From Streptomyces mangrovisoli (GTDB lineage Bacteria; Actinomycetota; Actinomycetes; Streptomycetales; Streptomycetaceae): 64,000 bases of DNA. Each line of letters begins with the position of its first letter. The first letter of the stretch is position 1. Under the pieces are notes generated by a model. It ran no database searches. It had not been told where the DNA came from and saw nothing but the letters and a program-made list of their open reading frames with translations. The translations under genes were made by a program, and so were the position numbers. Shown piece by piece: positions 1 through 8,170 of this stretch. The stretch spans positions 1-64,000 of the forward strand of contig NZ_LAVA02000019.1 in NCBI RefSeq assembly GCF_000974985.2. The letters are read 5' to 3'.

Positions 1-187
1 CGTGCTGCGCCTCGGTCGCCTTCGCACCGGGACCCGCCAGGGCCTGCGCACGGATCTCGCGCAGGTGTGCCACCCGCCCGTGGATGTCCGTCGTCCCCTG
101 ATCCGCGCGGGGCTCGTCCCCGGTCCGGGAGTCCTGCCCGATCGCGCGGTCCTGTCCGCTCCGATGGTGGGCCAACGCCATCGTCAT
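1..187 (-). CDS. acyl-CoA carboxylase carboxyltransferase (beta) subunit, 5' end only
   Basis: The window holds only the first 62 codons; the gene continues beyond position 1. The visible N-terminus contains DIHGRVAHLREIRAQALAGP followed by KATEAQH, which matches the conserved start of actinobacterial acetyl/propionyl-CoA carboxylase beta subunits. These join biotinylated alpha and small epsilon subunits to make malonyl- or methylmalonyl-CoA in the cytosol. ATG at 187 is used; a second in-frame ATG lies two codons later. The gene starts 36 bp after the epsilon gene and is presumably co-transcribed with it. In a cluster with a SARP and an aromatase it likely supplies extender units. Identification is firm; the pathway role is inferred. 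Confidence 0.82.
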   Translation of the reverse strand, partial: MTMALAHHRSGQDRAIGQDSRTGDEPRADQGTTDIHGRVAHLREIRAQALAGPGAKATEAQH

Positions 188-223
188 GTCAGTCCCTTCC
201 CGGGACGGATGGATCCGTCCCCG

Positions 224-436
224 TCACTGCCAGCTCCTGGGGGCCCGGTAACGCTCCGGACCCCGCAACCGGGAACCGGCGCGCCGTCGCGCCGGCCCGC
301 CCGGCCGCTCCGGTGCACCGCCCGCGCGCAGCGCGAGCAGCACGACCATCACCGCGGCCAGCTCCTCCTCGGTGGCCTGCCCCCGCACGATGCGCACAGC
401 GTCCTCGGTGTGCCCGGTCTCTCCCGTCGCGCCCAT
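224..436 (-). CDS. accE: acyl-CoA carboxylase epsilon subunit
   Basis: A 70-residue protein with the epsilon-subunit hallmark VRIVRGQATEEELAAV near residue 14, an alanine-rich helix and the usual C-terminal basic/proline stretch ending in SWQ. Epsilon subunits stabilise the alpha-beta carboxylase complex and raise its activity. The ATG at 436 sits 6 bp after a strong GGAAAGGAGG ribosome site, which decides this start over an upstream in-frame ATG. It lies immediately upstream of the beta subunit. Epsilon genes more often follow beta, so this order is slightly unusual. A SARP-type heptamer array is found just upstream. Confidence 0.88.
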   Translation of the reverse strand: MGATGETGHTEDAVRIVRGQATEEELAAVMVVLLALRAGGAPERPGGPARRRAGSRLRGPERYRAPRSWQ

Positions 437-741
437 GGCGGCCTCCTTTCCAAGGCTTCGCTCAAAACCCTCACCCGGACCGCTCGACGAACGCTCACGT
501 TCCGCTCGAAACGCCCCTGCCGCGGCGCGGTCCGGCGGGGTGTGCCGCGCCGGTCTCTGGTGGCTCGTACGGCCGTGCACGGATGGCGTGCCGACGGGCC
601 GTCAGGCAGCTCGAAGGGCCCAGCCGGCACCGGCCGCCAGGTGCGGATGACGGCGGCCGTCAGGCGGGGCGGACCGTGGCCATCGGATACGGCCGACCCG
701 TCGTCGTGGTCATCGGACGCGGCCGACCTCGGTCGTCGTGG
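437..741. other. intergenic stretch between epsilon and NUDIX genes
   Basis: About 305 bp with no credible gene. It holds the SARP-type heptamers at 459-509 and the start of a tandem repeat at 676. Open frames here are GC-bias shadows without ribosome sites. Confidence 0.6.
459..509 (-). promoter_or_regulatory. SARP-type heptamer array upstream of the carboxylase genes
   Basis: Read on the minus strand, heptamers TCGAGCG (503-509), GTGAGCG (492-498), TCGAGCG (481-487), a degenerate GGGTGAG (470-476) and TTGAGCG (459-465) recur with exact 11-bp periodicity. SARP activators such as ActII-ORF4 and DnrI are known to bind TCGAG-type heptamers spaced by multiples of 11 bp. The array ends 22 bp before the epsilon start codon. 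The SARP gene of the same cluster is the obvious candidate ligand. Confidence 0.7.
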
Positions 742-760
742 TCATCGGATACGGCCGGGG
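676..760. repeat. 30/32-bp tandem repeat, about 2.7 copies
   Basis: Units begin at 676, 706 and 738, each starting GTGG(C/T)CATCGGA followed by a CGGCCG core and, in the first two, a GTCGTC end. The third copy runs into the 3' end of the NUDIX gene and contains its stop codon. No function is evident. Confidence 0.75.
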
Positions 761-1197
761 GTGGCCCATCGCGGATCGATACGGCCCAGCCAGGCGTCCT
801 GGTCGTCGGCCAAGGGCTGTTCGAGCGGCAGGGGCAGGAAGCGGCAGGCGAAGACGAGACCCGCGTCGTCGCCGTCGCCGCGGACGACGTGGCGCCACGC
901 GTCGGGAGTCTCCTCCGGCACCCGCAGATGGAAGAAGTGCGTGCGCCGCGGCAGGCCCGTCAGCGGGTGCGGGCTGTCGTCCACGGCGATCTCACCAAGC
1001 AGCGTCGCCGTCCGCAGCCCGGTCTCCTCGGCGACCTCCCGGAGCACCGCCTCGGCCGCCGCTTCGCCCGGATCGACTCCGCCCGCCGGGATCTGGGTAC
1101 CGGCCTCCGGTGCGCCGACGTGGTCGAACGCGAGCAGTTCGGCGCCGGTCCGACGCCGGATCACGTACGCCGCGACACGGATCCTGGGACGGGTCAT
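742..1197 (-). CDS. NUDIX hydrolase
   Basis: A 151-residue single-domain protein. The Nudix box is complete at residues about 39-61: GGVDPGEAA, then REVAEETGL, giving the GX5EX7REUXEEXGU pattern with both metal-binding glutamates. Such enzymes hydrolyse nucleoside diphosphates linked to another moiety; the substrate cannot be told from sequence. It starts 88 bp after the condensation-like gene on the same strand, so it probably belongs to the same transcript. A GGGGG-type ribosome site lies about 10 bp before ATG 1197. Whether it is a biosynthetic or house-cleaning enzyme is open. Confidence 0.85.
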   Translation of the reverse strand: MTRPRIRVAAYVIRRRTGAELLAFDHVGAPEAGTQIPAGGVDPGEAAAEAVLREVAEETGLRTATLLGEIAVDDSPHPLTGLPRRTHFFHLRVPEETPDAWRHVVRGDGDDAGLVFACRFLPLPLEQPLADDQDAWLGRIDPRWATPGRIR

Positions 1198-1285
1198 GCG
1201 CGCATTGTCCCCCTGACGACGGCGTGTACGGAGCAGGCGGCGGGTGACGCGGCGCGGGAGGCGGGTGACGCGGGGCGGGAGCCGG

Positions 1286-3793
1286 TCATGCGGGGTCGGT
1301 GAGGACGGTGCGCAGCCCCTCCGCCAGGGCCTGTGCGCTCTGTTCGGCGCCGCCCACCCCCGCCATGACCACCACCGGACGGCACCCGGCCGCGACGGTG
1401 CGGGCGATGCCGTAGGCCATGGACGCGCCCGATCCCGCCCCGCACAGCAACAGCCGCCCGCCGCCGCCCAGCGCCTGGACCAGCGCCGGTGGCAGCCGGC
1501 GCGGGGCCGTATGACAGCTCAGCAGCACGATCCGCTCCGGCCCCTGGTGCGCGTCGGTGAACCGGTCGTAGGTGCCCGGCACCACCCCGCCGTCGGCGAC
1601 GAGACAGATCACGTCGGCGCCCGGCCGGCCCAGCCGCAGCGTGGCCAGCGAGAGCCGGCGCGCGGCCGGCCGACGGGGCGCCGCGTGCGCGACCCCCGCC
1701 CCCTCCAGCAGGCGCAGCACCTGGCCGGTGGACGCGCCCCGGTCGGTCACGTCGGGCAGTTGGGACAGCACCCGCGCGCACTGCGAGATCGTACGTGCAG
1801 CGTCCGCGTCGCGCAGCACGGCCCGGTCGTAGTGCGCGGTCAGGCTCAGCCCGCCGTCCGCGTCGTGCCGGGCGGTCAGCGTCACCGCCGCGCTCGTGTC
1901 CCCGCCCGCGAGATGCGGCACTTCCACCCGGATCCCCTGCGCGGTCAGTTCACCGCGCAATGCCGCGGGCAGCTCGGGACGGCTGTCGAACACCACCGTG
2001 CTCTCCACGGCCGGGATGCCCGGGGCGCCCTCGTCCTGCTCGTGGTGCCTGCGCGCCGACTCCGGACCCGGACCCTGACCCGGTCCGCCGTGGCCGTGGC
2101 CGGGTGCGTCGGCGGCGCCGGGCGCGCCGGGGTCGTCGTCCGAGGGGCTGCTCCAGCGGCCGATCAGTTCGCCGGAGACCCAGGGATAGGCGCTCATCTC
2201 CAGCACCGCGTCCCGGACCTGCCGTACCAGCGTGCCCACCGGCGCGTCGGGGTCGACCGTCACCGTCACCGGCAGCGCGCTGCCCAGCAACCCCGGTGCC
2301 TCGGCCGCCCCCGCGAGCGCGATGTCCCGCCCCGGCAGGTACACCCCGAAACTCACCCGCACGGCGCCGCGCACCGCGCCCTGGGCCGCCGCCCGGTACA
2401 GCAGCAACGCCCACACCAGATGCAGCGCGCTGCTCTCGCCCGCGCCCCACTCCGCCGCCCACGCCCGCAGCCGGCGGCTCTGCCCGGCGCGCAGCCGTCG
2501 GCGTACCTGGGCGGTCCCGCTCTGTCCGGTCGGGCCGCCCGGCACGCCCACCCCCACGACCGCGTCGCGCGGGGGCGCCGCTGCCGTCCAGTACGCCCGC
2601 GCCGCGGCGGCGCTGCGGCCCTCCAGCCACCGCGCGTGGTCCCGGACGTCCGGTCGCCGTTCTCCGCCGGGCGACAGGCCACCCGCCAGATACGCCCGAT
2701 AGAACTGCCGCAGCAGAACGTGCACCGCCCGCTCGTCCAGCAGGGCCCGGTGATACGTCAGCAGCACCCGCGTCACGCCGCTCGAACCCCAGGGAGCGCC
2801 CGAGCCGACAGAACCGGCCGCTCCGCGCGGCCCACGCGGGCCGCGCGGGCCGGCTGGTGCGGGCGGCACGACCGGCGGGGGTGACGGCGGAGGCGGCGGC
2901 ACGGACGGGGACGAAGGCTCAGGCGACGCCGGGGGCGGTGGCGGAGGCGGAGGCGGGGCGCCCAGACCGCGCGGCACCCGCGGACCCGTGGGCCGTGCGG
3001 CCCGCGTCGGCGGTGCGGGCGAGGTGGGCTCCTCCAGCAGCGTCACCCGCAGCAGCCCCGCCCGGTGCAGATCGAACCCGGCCACCCGGTCCCGCTCGAC
3101 GACGTCCGCCCAACCGCCCGGGGCCGCGCCGCGCACCACGTCCACCACGGCGGCCCGGTGCAGCACCAGGCGCGGCGAGGCGACCCAGTCGAACGACGCC
3201 CGCAGCACGCTCTCCCGCTCCACCACCGACTGCCACGCCGCCGAGAAGCGCGCCGTGTCCAGCGGTCCGTTCCACACCCAGCACAGCTGCTCCACGTGCC
3301 GGCCGCGCTCCCGCCCCTCGACGGCTTCCCGCACCAACGCCCGCTGGCCCGCCCGCAACGCCACCGTCTCCGCCCCGGGCGGCACCACCAGCAGGTCCGC
3401 GAGCAGTTCCCCGGAGACACCCGGCGAACCGGACGGTCCGGCCACGGGGCCCGGCACCTGGCCCGGGGCGGTCGCGGCGGCCCGGTCGACGGCGGGATCG
3501 AGGCCGAGCCCCGCATCGGGCACCGGACCGGAGGCGGACCCCGTGCCGGGGACGGAGGCGGGCGCGGCCGGCCGGGAGGCGGGTTCGAGCGTGAGCAGGT
3601 GACGGCCCTCCGCACGGCTGTCCAGCCGTACCGCGAACGCCCGATGGCGCTCCACGATCCGCGCCGCGACACTCTCCGCCTCGCCCGCCGTCAGCGGACC
3701 GCACAACTCGAACACCAGGGGGGCGCCCGGCAGGCCGCCGGGCCGGTGCACCACGCAGGACACCACGCCCGGCACAGATCGCTGACCGCTCAT
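1286..3793 (-). CDS. condensation-domain protein with C-terminal thioesterase-like remnant
   Basis: An 835-residue protein. The bulk resembles a nonribosomal-peptide condensation or PapA-type acyltransferase fold: an N-lobe with FSAAWQSVVERESVLRASFD and a C-lobe with the FGVYLPGRD region. The active-site motif HHxxxDG reads HRALLDE at about residues 348-354, so the second, catalytic histidine is arginine and the glycine is glutamate. A proline/alanine-rich stretch of about 70 residues is inserted immediately before it. The last 110 residues resemble the first half of a thioesterase; the nucleophile elbow reads GAGSGAS, with glycine where serine is expected. Start ATG 3793 gives a natural N-terminus; an upstream extension is low-complexity. 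It may be non-catalytic, or use different residues. Confidence 0.72.
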   Translation of the reverse strand: MSGQRSVPGVVSCVVHRPGGLPGAPLVFELCGPLTAGEAESVAARIVERHRAFAVRLDSRAEGRHLLTLEPASRPAAPASVPGTGSASGPVPDAGLGLDPAVDRAAATAPGQVPGPVAGPSGSPGVSGELLADLLVVPPGAETVALRAGQRALVREAVEGRERGRHVEQLCWVWNGPLDTARFSAAWQSVVERESVLRASFDWVASPRLVLHRAAVVDVVRGAAPGGWADVVERDRVAGFDLHRAGLLRVTLLEEPTSPAPPTRAARPTGPRVPRGLGAPPPPPPPPPASPEPSSPSVPPPPPSPPPVVPPAPAGPRGPRGPRGAAGSVGSGAPWGSSGVTRVLLTYHRALLDERAVHVLLRQFYRAYLAGGLSPGGERRPDVRDHARWLEGRSAAAARAYWTAAAPPRDAVVGVGVPGGPTGQSGTAQVRRRLRAGQSRRLRAWAAEWGAGESSALHLVWALLLYRAAAQGAVRGAVRVSFGVYLPGRDIALAGAAEAPGLLGSALPVTVTVDPDAPVGTLVRQVRDAVLEMSAYPWVSGELIGRWSSPSDDDPGAPGAADAPGHGHGGPGQGPGPESARRHHEQDEGAPGIPAVESTVVFDSRPELPAALRGELTAQGIRVEVPHLAGGDTSAAVTLTARHDADGGLSLTAHYDRAVLRDADAARTISQCARVLSQLPDVTDRGASTGQVLRLLEGAGVAHAAPRRPAARRLSLATLRLGRPGADVICLVADGGVVPGTYDRFTDAHQGPERIVLLSCHTAPRRLPPALVQALGGGGRLLLCGAGSGASMAYGIARTVAAGCRPVVVMAGVGGAEQSAQALAEGLRTVLTDPA

Positions 3794-3974
3794 CCGAATC
3801 CCCGGGCGCCATGCCCCGCCGTCACGACGAGGACCCGGCCCCCTTCCCCCCTTCTCACCCGATCGCGCCCGACACGTCGTACCTGATCCGCACGGCACAC
3901 CGGCCTGCTCGTCGGGGCGTACGCACGCACGCGCAGCCCCGCGACGGCCGGTCCGTTCGCACTCCGTTCGCCCC

Positions 3975-5102
3975 TCACGGGCCACCGCCTCCGCCCGGGT
4001 CCGGCTCCAGGTCCGGGTTCGGGTCGAGCTCCGGGTCCGGGCCCGGCTCCGGGTCCGGGTCCGGGTCCGGGTGCGATGCGCCAGGTGGCCTGATGGTGCG
4101 CGTATTTGATGCACAGTCAGGGTGACCGCCGGCGGAGCGGTGCCGGTGCTCAGCGGGGTACGGGTCCGCAAGCGATGGTAGGGGCGCGGCGGAGCCGGAC
4201 GGCGGCTCCTCCAGCGAATGTGCAACAACGGTGGAGCAGGCGGCAAGCCCTGCCCAACCCCGGCGGTGCGCCTCGCTGACCACGTACCGGCCCTGCACGA
4301 GATGCGTGGCGAACTCCCAACCGCCCACGCCGTCTTCCGCACTCCCCGAGTCCTCGGCGGCTTCAGGCGTCACTCGAGCCGGGCCGCCCGGCCCATCGTC
4401 CGCCCCGCCGCCCGTCCCATGGTCCGCGCCGCCGCGCACTCCGCCGCCCGTCTCCTCCAGCCCGAAGCGGGAGAACCGTCGCCGCAGTCCGTGACCGAGC
4501 GCCTTGGTGTACGCCTCCTTCAGCGTCCACAACCTCAGCAGCCGCGCCCGCCGTTCCTCGTCCCCCAGCCCCGCGAGCCGGGCCGCCTCCGCGGGCGTGG
4601 CCACCTGTGCCAGCAGCAGGTCGACCGCCAGCCGCCGGTCCGCGCGCTCCGCGTCCACGCCCACCGGACCCGTGCCGCTGACGGCCACCACCAGCAGATC
4701 GTCGGTGTGCGACAGACTCAGCGCCAGCCGCCCGTCCCACCCGCGCACCCCCGGCCGCCCGGCCGGCGTGTGCACCACGTCCACCGTCCCCGGCGGCACC
4801 TCGAGCACCGCCGCCGCCGTGTACTTCATCAGATAGCGGGAGGCCACGAACCCGAGCCGACCCGCCGCCGAGGCCCCCGTGCGGTAGCGGGCCCACTCCC
4901 GCCCGAGCACCTGCCCCAGCCGCGGATCCAGCAACGCCGACGCCGCCCACACCCCCCACGACGTGTACACCACCACCCGCCCCACTTCGGCGAAACGGTT
5001 CTGCACCTCCTCCCACGGCCCCTCCACGCCCCCCACGTACAAGGGGCTCCCGTGGGCGGACGAACCCGAGCCCAGGGCCCCGTCCGGCCGCCGGGCGTTC
5101 AT
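3975..5102 (-). CDS. 4'-phosphopantetheinyl transferase (Sfp type)
   Basis: A 375-residue enzyme that would transfer phosphopantetheine from CoA to acyl or peptidyl carrier proteins. The family signatures are present: PVGVDAERA (Mg/CoA-binding GVD-x-E) near residue 150 and WTLKEAYTKALGHGL near residue 200. Sfp-type enzymes are usually 220-280 residues; the excess is a glycine/aspartate-rich insertion and a C-terminal tail of repeated Asp-Pro pairs encoded by a hexamer-like repeat at about 4005-4080. The ATG at 5102 has GGAGG 6 bp upstream and overlaps the stop of the preceding gene (ATGA), implying translational coupling. Its presence points to carrier-protein chemistry encoded further left. 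Confidence 0.88.
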   Translation of the reverse strand: MNARRPDGALGSGSSAHGSPLYVGGVEGPWEEVQNRFAEVGRVVVYTSWGVWAASALLDPRLGQVLGREWARYRTGASAAGRLGFVASRYLMKYTAAAVLEVPPGTVDVVHTPAGRPGVRGWDGRLALSLSHTDDLLVVAVSGTGPVGVDAERADRRLAVDLLLAQVATPAEAARLAGLGDEERRARLLRLWTLKEAYTKALGHGLRRRFSRFGLEETGGGVRGGADHGTGGGADDGPGGPARVTPEAAEDSGSAEDGVGGWEFATHLVQGRYVVSEAHRRGWAGLAACSTVVAHSLEEPPSGSAAPLPSLADPYPAEHRHRSAGGHPDCASNTRTIRPPGASHPDPDPDPEPGPDPELDPNPDLEPDPGGGGGP

Positions 5103-6736
5103 CGCGCGCCTCCGCTCGGGCACAACCCCAGCCCCGTACCGCGCGCGACCCGCTCACGCATGTGTCCGGCCATCGCCGCCCGTACCTCCGGCGGCACACC
5201 GTCCTCCGCGACCCCCAGCCGCTGCGCGACCCGCGCGAGCGCCAGCCACACCCAGCCCCACCCCGCCGCGAGCCCCGCGCCGCTGTCCGCGGCGGCCTCC
5301 CGCAGCCCCACCACGACGCCCGCGAGCAGCAACTGCGCGTACCGGTCCGCCAACGCCCGCGCCCCCGCGTCCGCCACCCCGCCCGCGGCGCACCGGTCCC
5401 GCTCCAGCAGCCGCCACTCACTCACCAGCCGCCGCACCAGTGCCGGAACGCCCACGCCACAAGCACACCCGTCTCCACCGGCGTTCCCGGTGCCGTCGGC
5501 CCGGGAACGGGCATCTCGCACCCCTGTGCCGTCGGCCCCGGCGCGGCCATCTCGCGCCCCGGCGGCCGAGACAAGCGCGCCGAAGACCGCGGCCTCGCAG
5601 TCACCCGGACCGCCCACCTCGCCGACGAACCCACCGACGTAGAGCCCGCGTGAGCCGTCCAGGGTGACGGGGACCGGCCCGGGGCGGCGCGGACGGTCAG
5701 GTGTGCCCGCCCCGGCATCCGCACGGCCACGGGCCGGATCAGCACGGCGACCAGCCGGATCAGCATGGCAACGGGCAGAATCCGCAGAGCGGCCGGCAGG
5801 ATCCGCACGGCGACCGGCCGACGCCGGCCGGGGCCCGAACAGCAAGTCCGCCGTGTCCGGGTCGCGTTCCGCGCGCAGCCCCGCCAGCCACGGCAGCGCC
5901 CGCACCAGGCCCTCGCGCCCGGCCGTCGCCTGCGTGCGTCCGCTCAGCCGCACCACGTCCGCCGCCGCCTTCGCGCACCGGCGCGCCACCCGCTCCGCGC
6001 CGTCCGGGGCGCACTCCGCCAACGCCAGGTCCGCCTCCGCCAGCACCTCGGACAGGACCAGCGGCACCGCGTACGACGCCGCCGCACGGACCGCCGCGCC
6101 GGTGTCGGCGGGCAGCTCCAGCGATCGCAGCGCCGCGGTCACCAGCCCTTCGCACGCCCACACATCGGCCCATACGCCGGTCAGCGCCCCGAGCCAGCGC
6201 CCCGCCGCCTCGGGCGCCACTCCGGCCACCGCAGCGACCACGTCCTCCAGCACGGCTCGTACGGCCGCCACCAGGGCCGCGGGCACGAGCAGCCGCGCCA
6301 GCTCCGCCGCCCGCGGCAGCACCGCCCCGCCCGCCTCGGCCGCCCGTACCCCGCCCGCCACCCAGCCATGTCCCCATGCCGCGTCCCGCCCGAACAGCGG
6401 ATCGACCGCCCGCACCAGATCGGCGCCGCCCGCGAACCGGCCGCCCCGCGCGACCGGCACGGCCTCCGCCTCGACCAGCCCGCTCAGGATCGCGGCAGCC
6501 CCGCGGGGCGAACGACCCGGGGTGCGCCCGGCCGTGAGGGCGTCCAGCCCGTAGGGGTTGCCCGGATCGTACGGTTCCCCGAGCAGCGCCTCCAGCCGGG
6601 CGGCACGCCCGAGCACCGCCGTGGAAACCCACCCGCCGCCCTGCGGCCCGGCCGCCGCACAGCGGCAGTTCGGGGCATCCCCGCGCGGTTGCGGCGGGGC
6701 GGAAGAAGCATCCATGCCGTGCCCGGGTACGCCCAT
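5099..6736 (-). CDS. acyl-CoA dehydrogenase-like protein lacking the central domain
   Basis: A 545-residue protein. The N-terminus (LEALLGEPYDPGNPYGLDAL) and the C-terminal helices (ADRYAQLLLAG, then ARVAQRLGV) match a family of acyl-CoA-dehydrogenase-like proteins that I recall from Streptomyces polyketide clusters. After about 120 residues of the alpha domain the sequence jumps to the C-terminal helical domain, with no recognisable central beta domain. Residues about 300-420 hold a low-complexity insert of repeated RADPAGR-like heptads and DARSRADGTG-like units. It is therefore probably not a working flavin dehydrogenase. GAGGAGGG precedes ATG 6736; an internal ATG at 6715 is an alternative. 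It is coupled to the PPTase gene. Confidence 0.6.
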   Translation of the reverse strand: MGVPGHGMDASSAPPQPRGDAPNCRCAAAGPQGGGWVSTAVLGRAARLEALLGEPYDPGNPYGLDALTAGRTPGRSPRGAAAILSGLVEAEAVPVARGGRFAGGADLVRAVDPLFGRDAAWGHGWVAGGVRAAEAGGAVLPRAAELARLLVPAALVAAVRAVLEDVVAAVAGVAPEAAGRWLGALTGVWADVWACEGLVTAALRSLELPADTGAAVRAAASYAVPLVLSEVLAEADLALAECAPDGAERVARRCAKAAADVVRLSGRTQATAGREGLVRALPWLAGLRAERDPDTADLLFGPRPASAGRRADPAGRSADSARCHADPAGRRADPARGRADAGAGTPDRPRRPGPVPVTLDGSRGLYVGGFVGEVGGPGDCEAAVFGALVSAAGARDGRAGADGTGVRDARSRADGTGNAGGDGCACGVGVPALVRRLVSEWRLLERDRCAAGGVADAGARALADRYAQLLLAGVVVGLREAAADSGAGLAAGWGWVWLALARVAQRLGVAEDGVPPEVRAAMAGHMRERVARGTGLGLCPSGGAR

Positions 6737-6816
6737 CGCCGTCGTCCCTCCTCGGCATCCTCACTACGGCTCCGTCACGGTCCGCCGCCACCGTCCCCGG
6801 AGGCGGCCGACCTCGC

Positions 6817-8016
6817 TCATCCCACGTGCCGCAGCACGCTGCCCGCCCGCCACTCGGCCAGGGCCAGCACCTCCCTGTCCGCTCTCGACAGCCACGACCG
6901 CACCTCGTCACGCACCACCGCCAACGGCGCCTCCGGCGGCCCGAGTTCGGCCGCACGGGCGTCCACGGAAGGCTCCTGGGACGGACCGGCCCCGGCCGCA
7001 TCCGCGGCCGCGCGCGGCTGTCGTAGGACCGCATCCGGATCCAGCAGCACACCCCGCCACCGCACGAGACGCGTACCCGCCGCGTCCGGCACCAGCGACC
7101 ACGACCCCGCCGACGCGGCAAGACCCGCCGGCCGCACCACGTCCTTCTCCACCACTCGGCCCGCGCCCGCGAAAGCCAGCCGGACCGAGCCGAACACCCC
7201 CACACCGCCGTCCCCGGGCCGCCCGGCCCACTCCGTCACCGCCACCTGCACCCCCGTCGCGGGCTCCGCCACCTCGGCCCGCACCGCACCGGACACCGCG
7301 TCCGGCCAGGCACCGGCCTCTGCCACGACCTGGTAGGCGACCTCCGGCGGCCCACCCAGCACGACGCCTTCCTCCCAGCCCACCAGCAGTTCGTCCCACC
7401 GCTCCCACGACACCGCGGCCCGGGCCACCGTCCGTACGGCGGCCCGTACTTCCCTCCGCAGTGCTGTCGCGCACCGCCCGCGGCCGACGCACTCCGCCCC
7501 GGACCGCTCCAGCCGCACCACGCAGGCATCGGGCCCGGCCTCCGTCACCCGCCACACGCTCCGCACCACCCCGGCGGCGTACTCCTCCGCGCGGACAGCG
7601 CGATCGGGTACGGCATCGGACACGCGGGCGGGCGGCGCGCCGCGGAGCGGGGAAGCGAGCGCGTCGGAAGGCGCGGGAGGGGTGAGGGCCGGGCCCGGCG
7701 TGGCGCACACGCCGGGCGCCGCGGGGAGCGCGACATCGGGGTCGGCGGGATCGGGACGCCGCTCGCACTCCACCACACGCCGCACCGGATCCAGGCGGCG
7801 CGTCACCCGCCAGGCCCGAACCCGCCCCCGGGCCAGTTCCCAGACCTGGAGCAGATCACCGCCGGGGAACACGTCCAGCCGCTCGGCGGCCAGGCACGGC
7901 TCCAGCAGCACGGGCCAGCAGCCCACGTCCGCGAGGAGGCCGTAGACGACACCCGCGGGAGCTGCCAGACGTACGGCGGAACCCGCACGCGTGTGAAGTG
8001 TCCGTGCAGACGACAT
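6817..8016 (-). CDS. two-domain aromatase/cyclase (START/SRPBCC)
   Basis: A 399-residue protein with two related SRPBCC domains. The first starts at about residue 5 ([21 protein letters not shown]) and the second at about 200 (SWERWDELLVGWEEGVVLGG, later RWRGVLLDPD). Two-domain members act on the poly-beta-ketone chain of type II polyketide synthases, guiding first-ring cyclisation and aromatisation. A serine/proline-rich linker joins the halves. ATG 8016 follows GAGAGGGGG and is preferred to upstream in-frame codons without ribosome sites. It lies 154 bp after the SARP gene. This is the strongest sign that the cluster makes an aromatic polyketide. Confidence 0.83.
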   Translation of the reverse strand: MSSARTLHTRAGSAVRLAAPAGVVYGLLADVGCWPVLLEPCLAAERLDVFPGGDLLQVWELARGRVRAWRVTRRLDPVRRVVECERRPDPADPDVALPAAPGVCATPGPALTPPAPSDALASPLRGAPPARVSDAVPDRAVRAEEYAAGVVRSVWRVTEAGPDACVVRLERSGAECVGRGRCATALRREVRAAVRTVARAAVSWERWDELLVGWEEGVVLGGPPEVAYQVVAEAGAWPDAVSGAVRAEVAEPATGVQVAVTEWAGRPGDGGVGVFGSVRLAFAGAGRVVEKDVVRPAGLAASAGSWSLVPDAAGTRLVRWRGVLLDPDAVLRQPRAAADAAGAGPSQEPSVDARAAELGPPEAPLAVVRDEVRSWLSRADREVLALAEWRAGSVLRHVG

Positions 8017-8170
8017 GGCTGACCCCCTCTCCGGCCCGGACCCAGAGTGGCCACCCGCACTAAAACCCGGCTCGAACCCCGCCACACCCCGGCGCGCCGC
8101 CGGGCTTTTCGGCGGCACACGACTCTCCGGCCGGTGGCGGCGGGTACGCCGTCCGCCGCCGCGCCCGCCG

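Noticed and set aside
8069..8075. SARP heptamer (TCGAGCC) upstream of the aromatase gene
   Set aside because: A single heptamer without an 11-bp-spaced partner; chance occurrence in high-GC DNA is likely.
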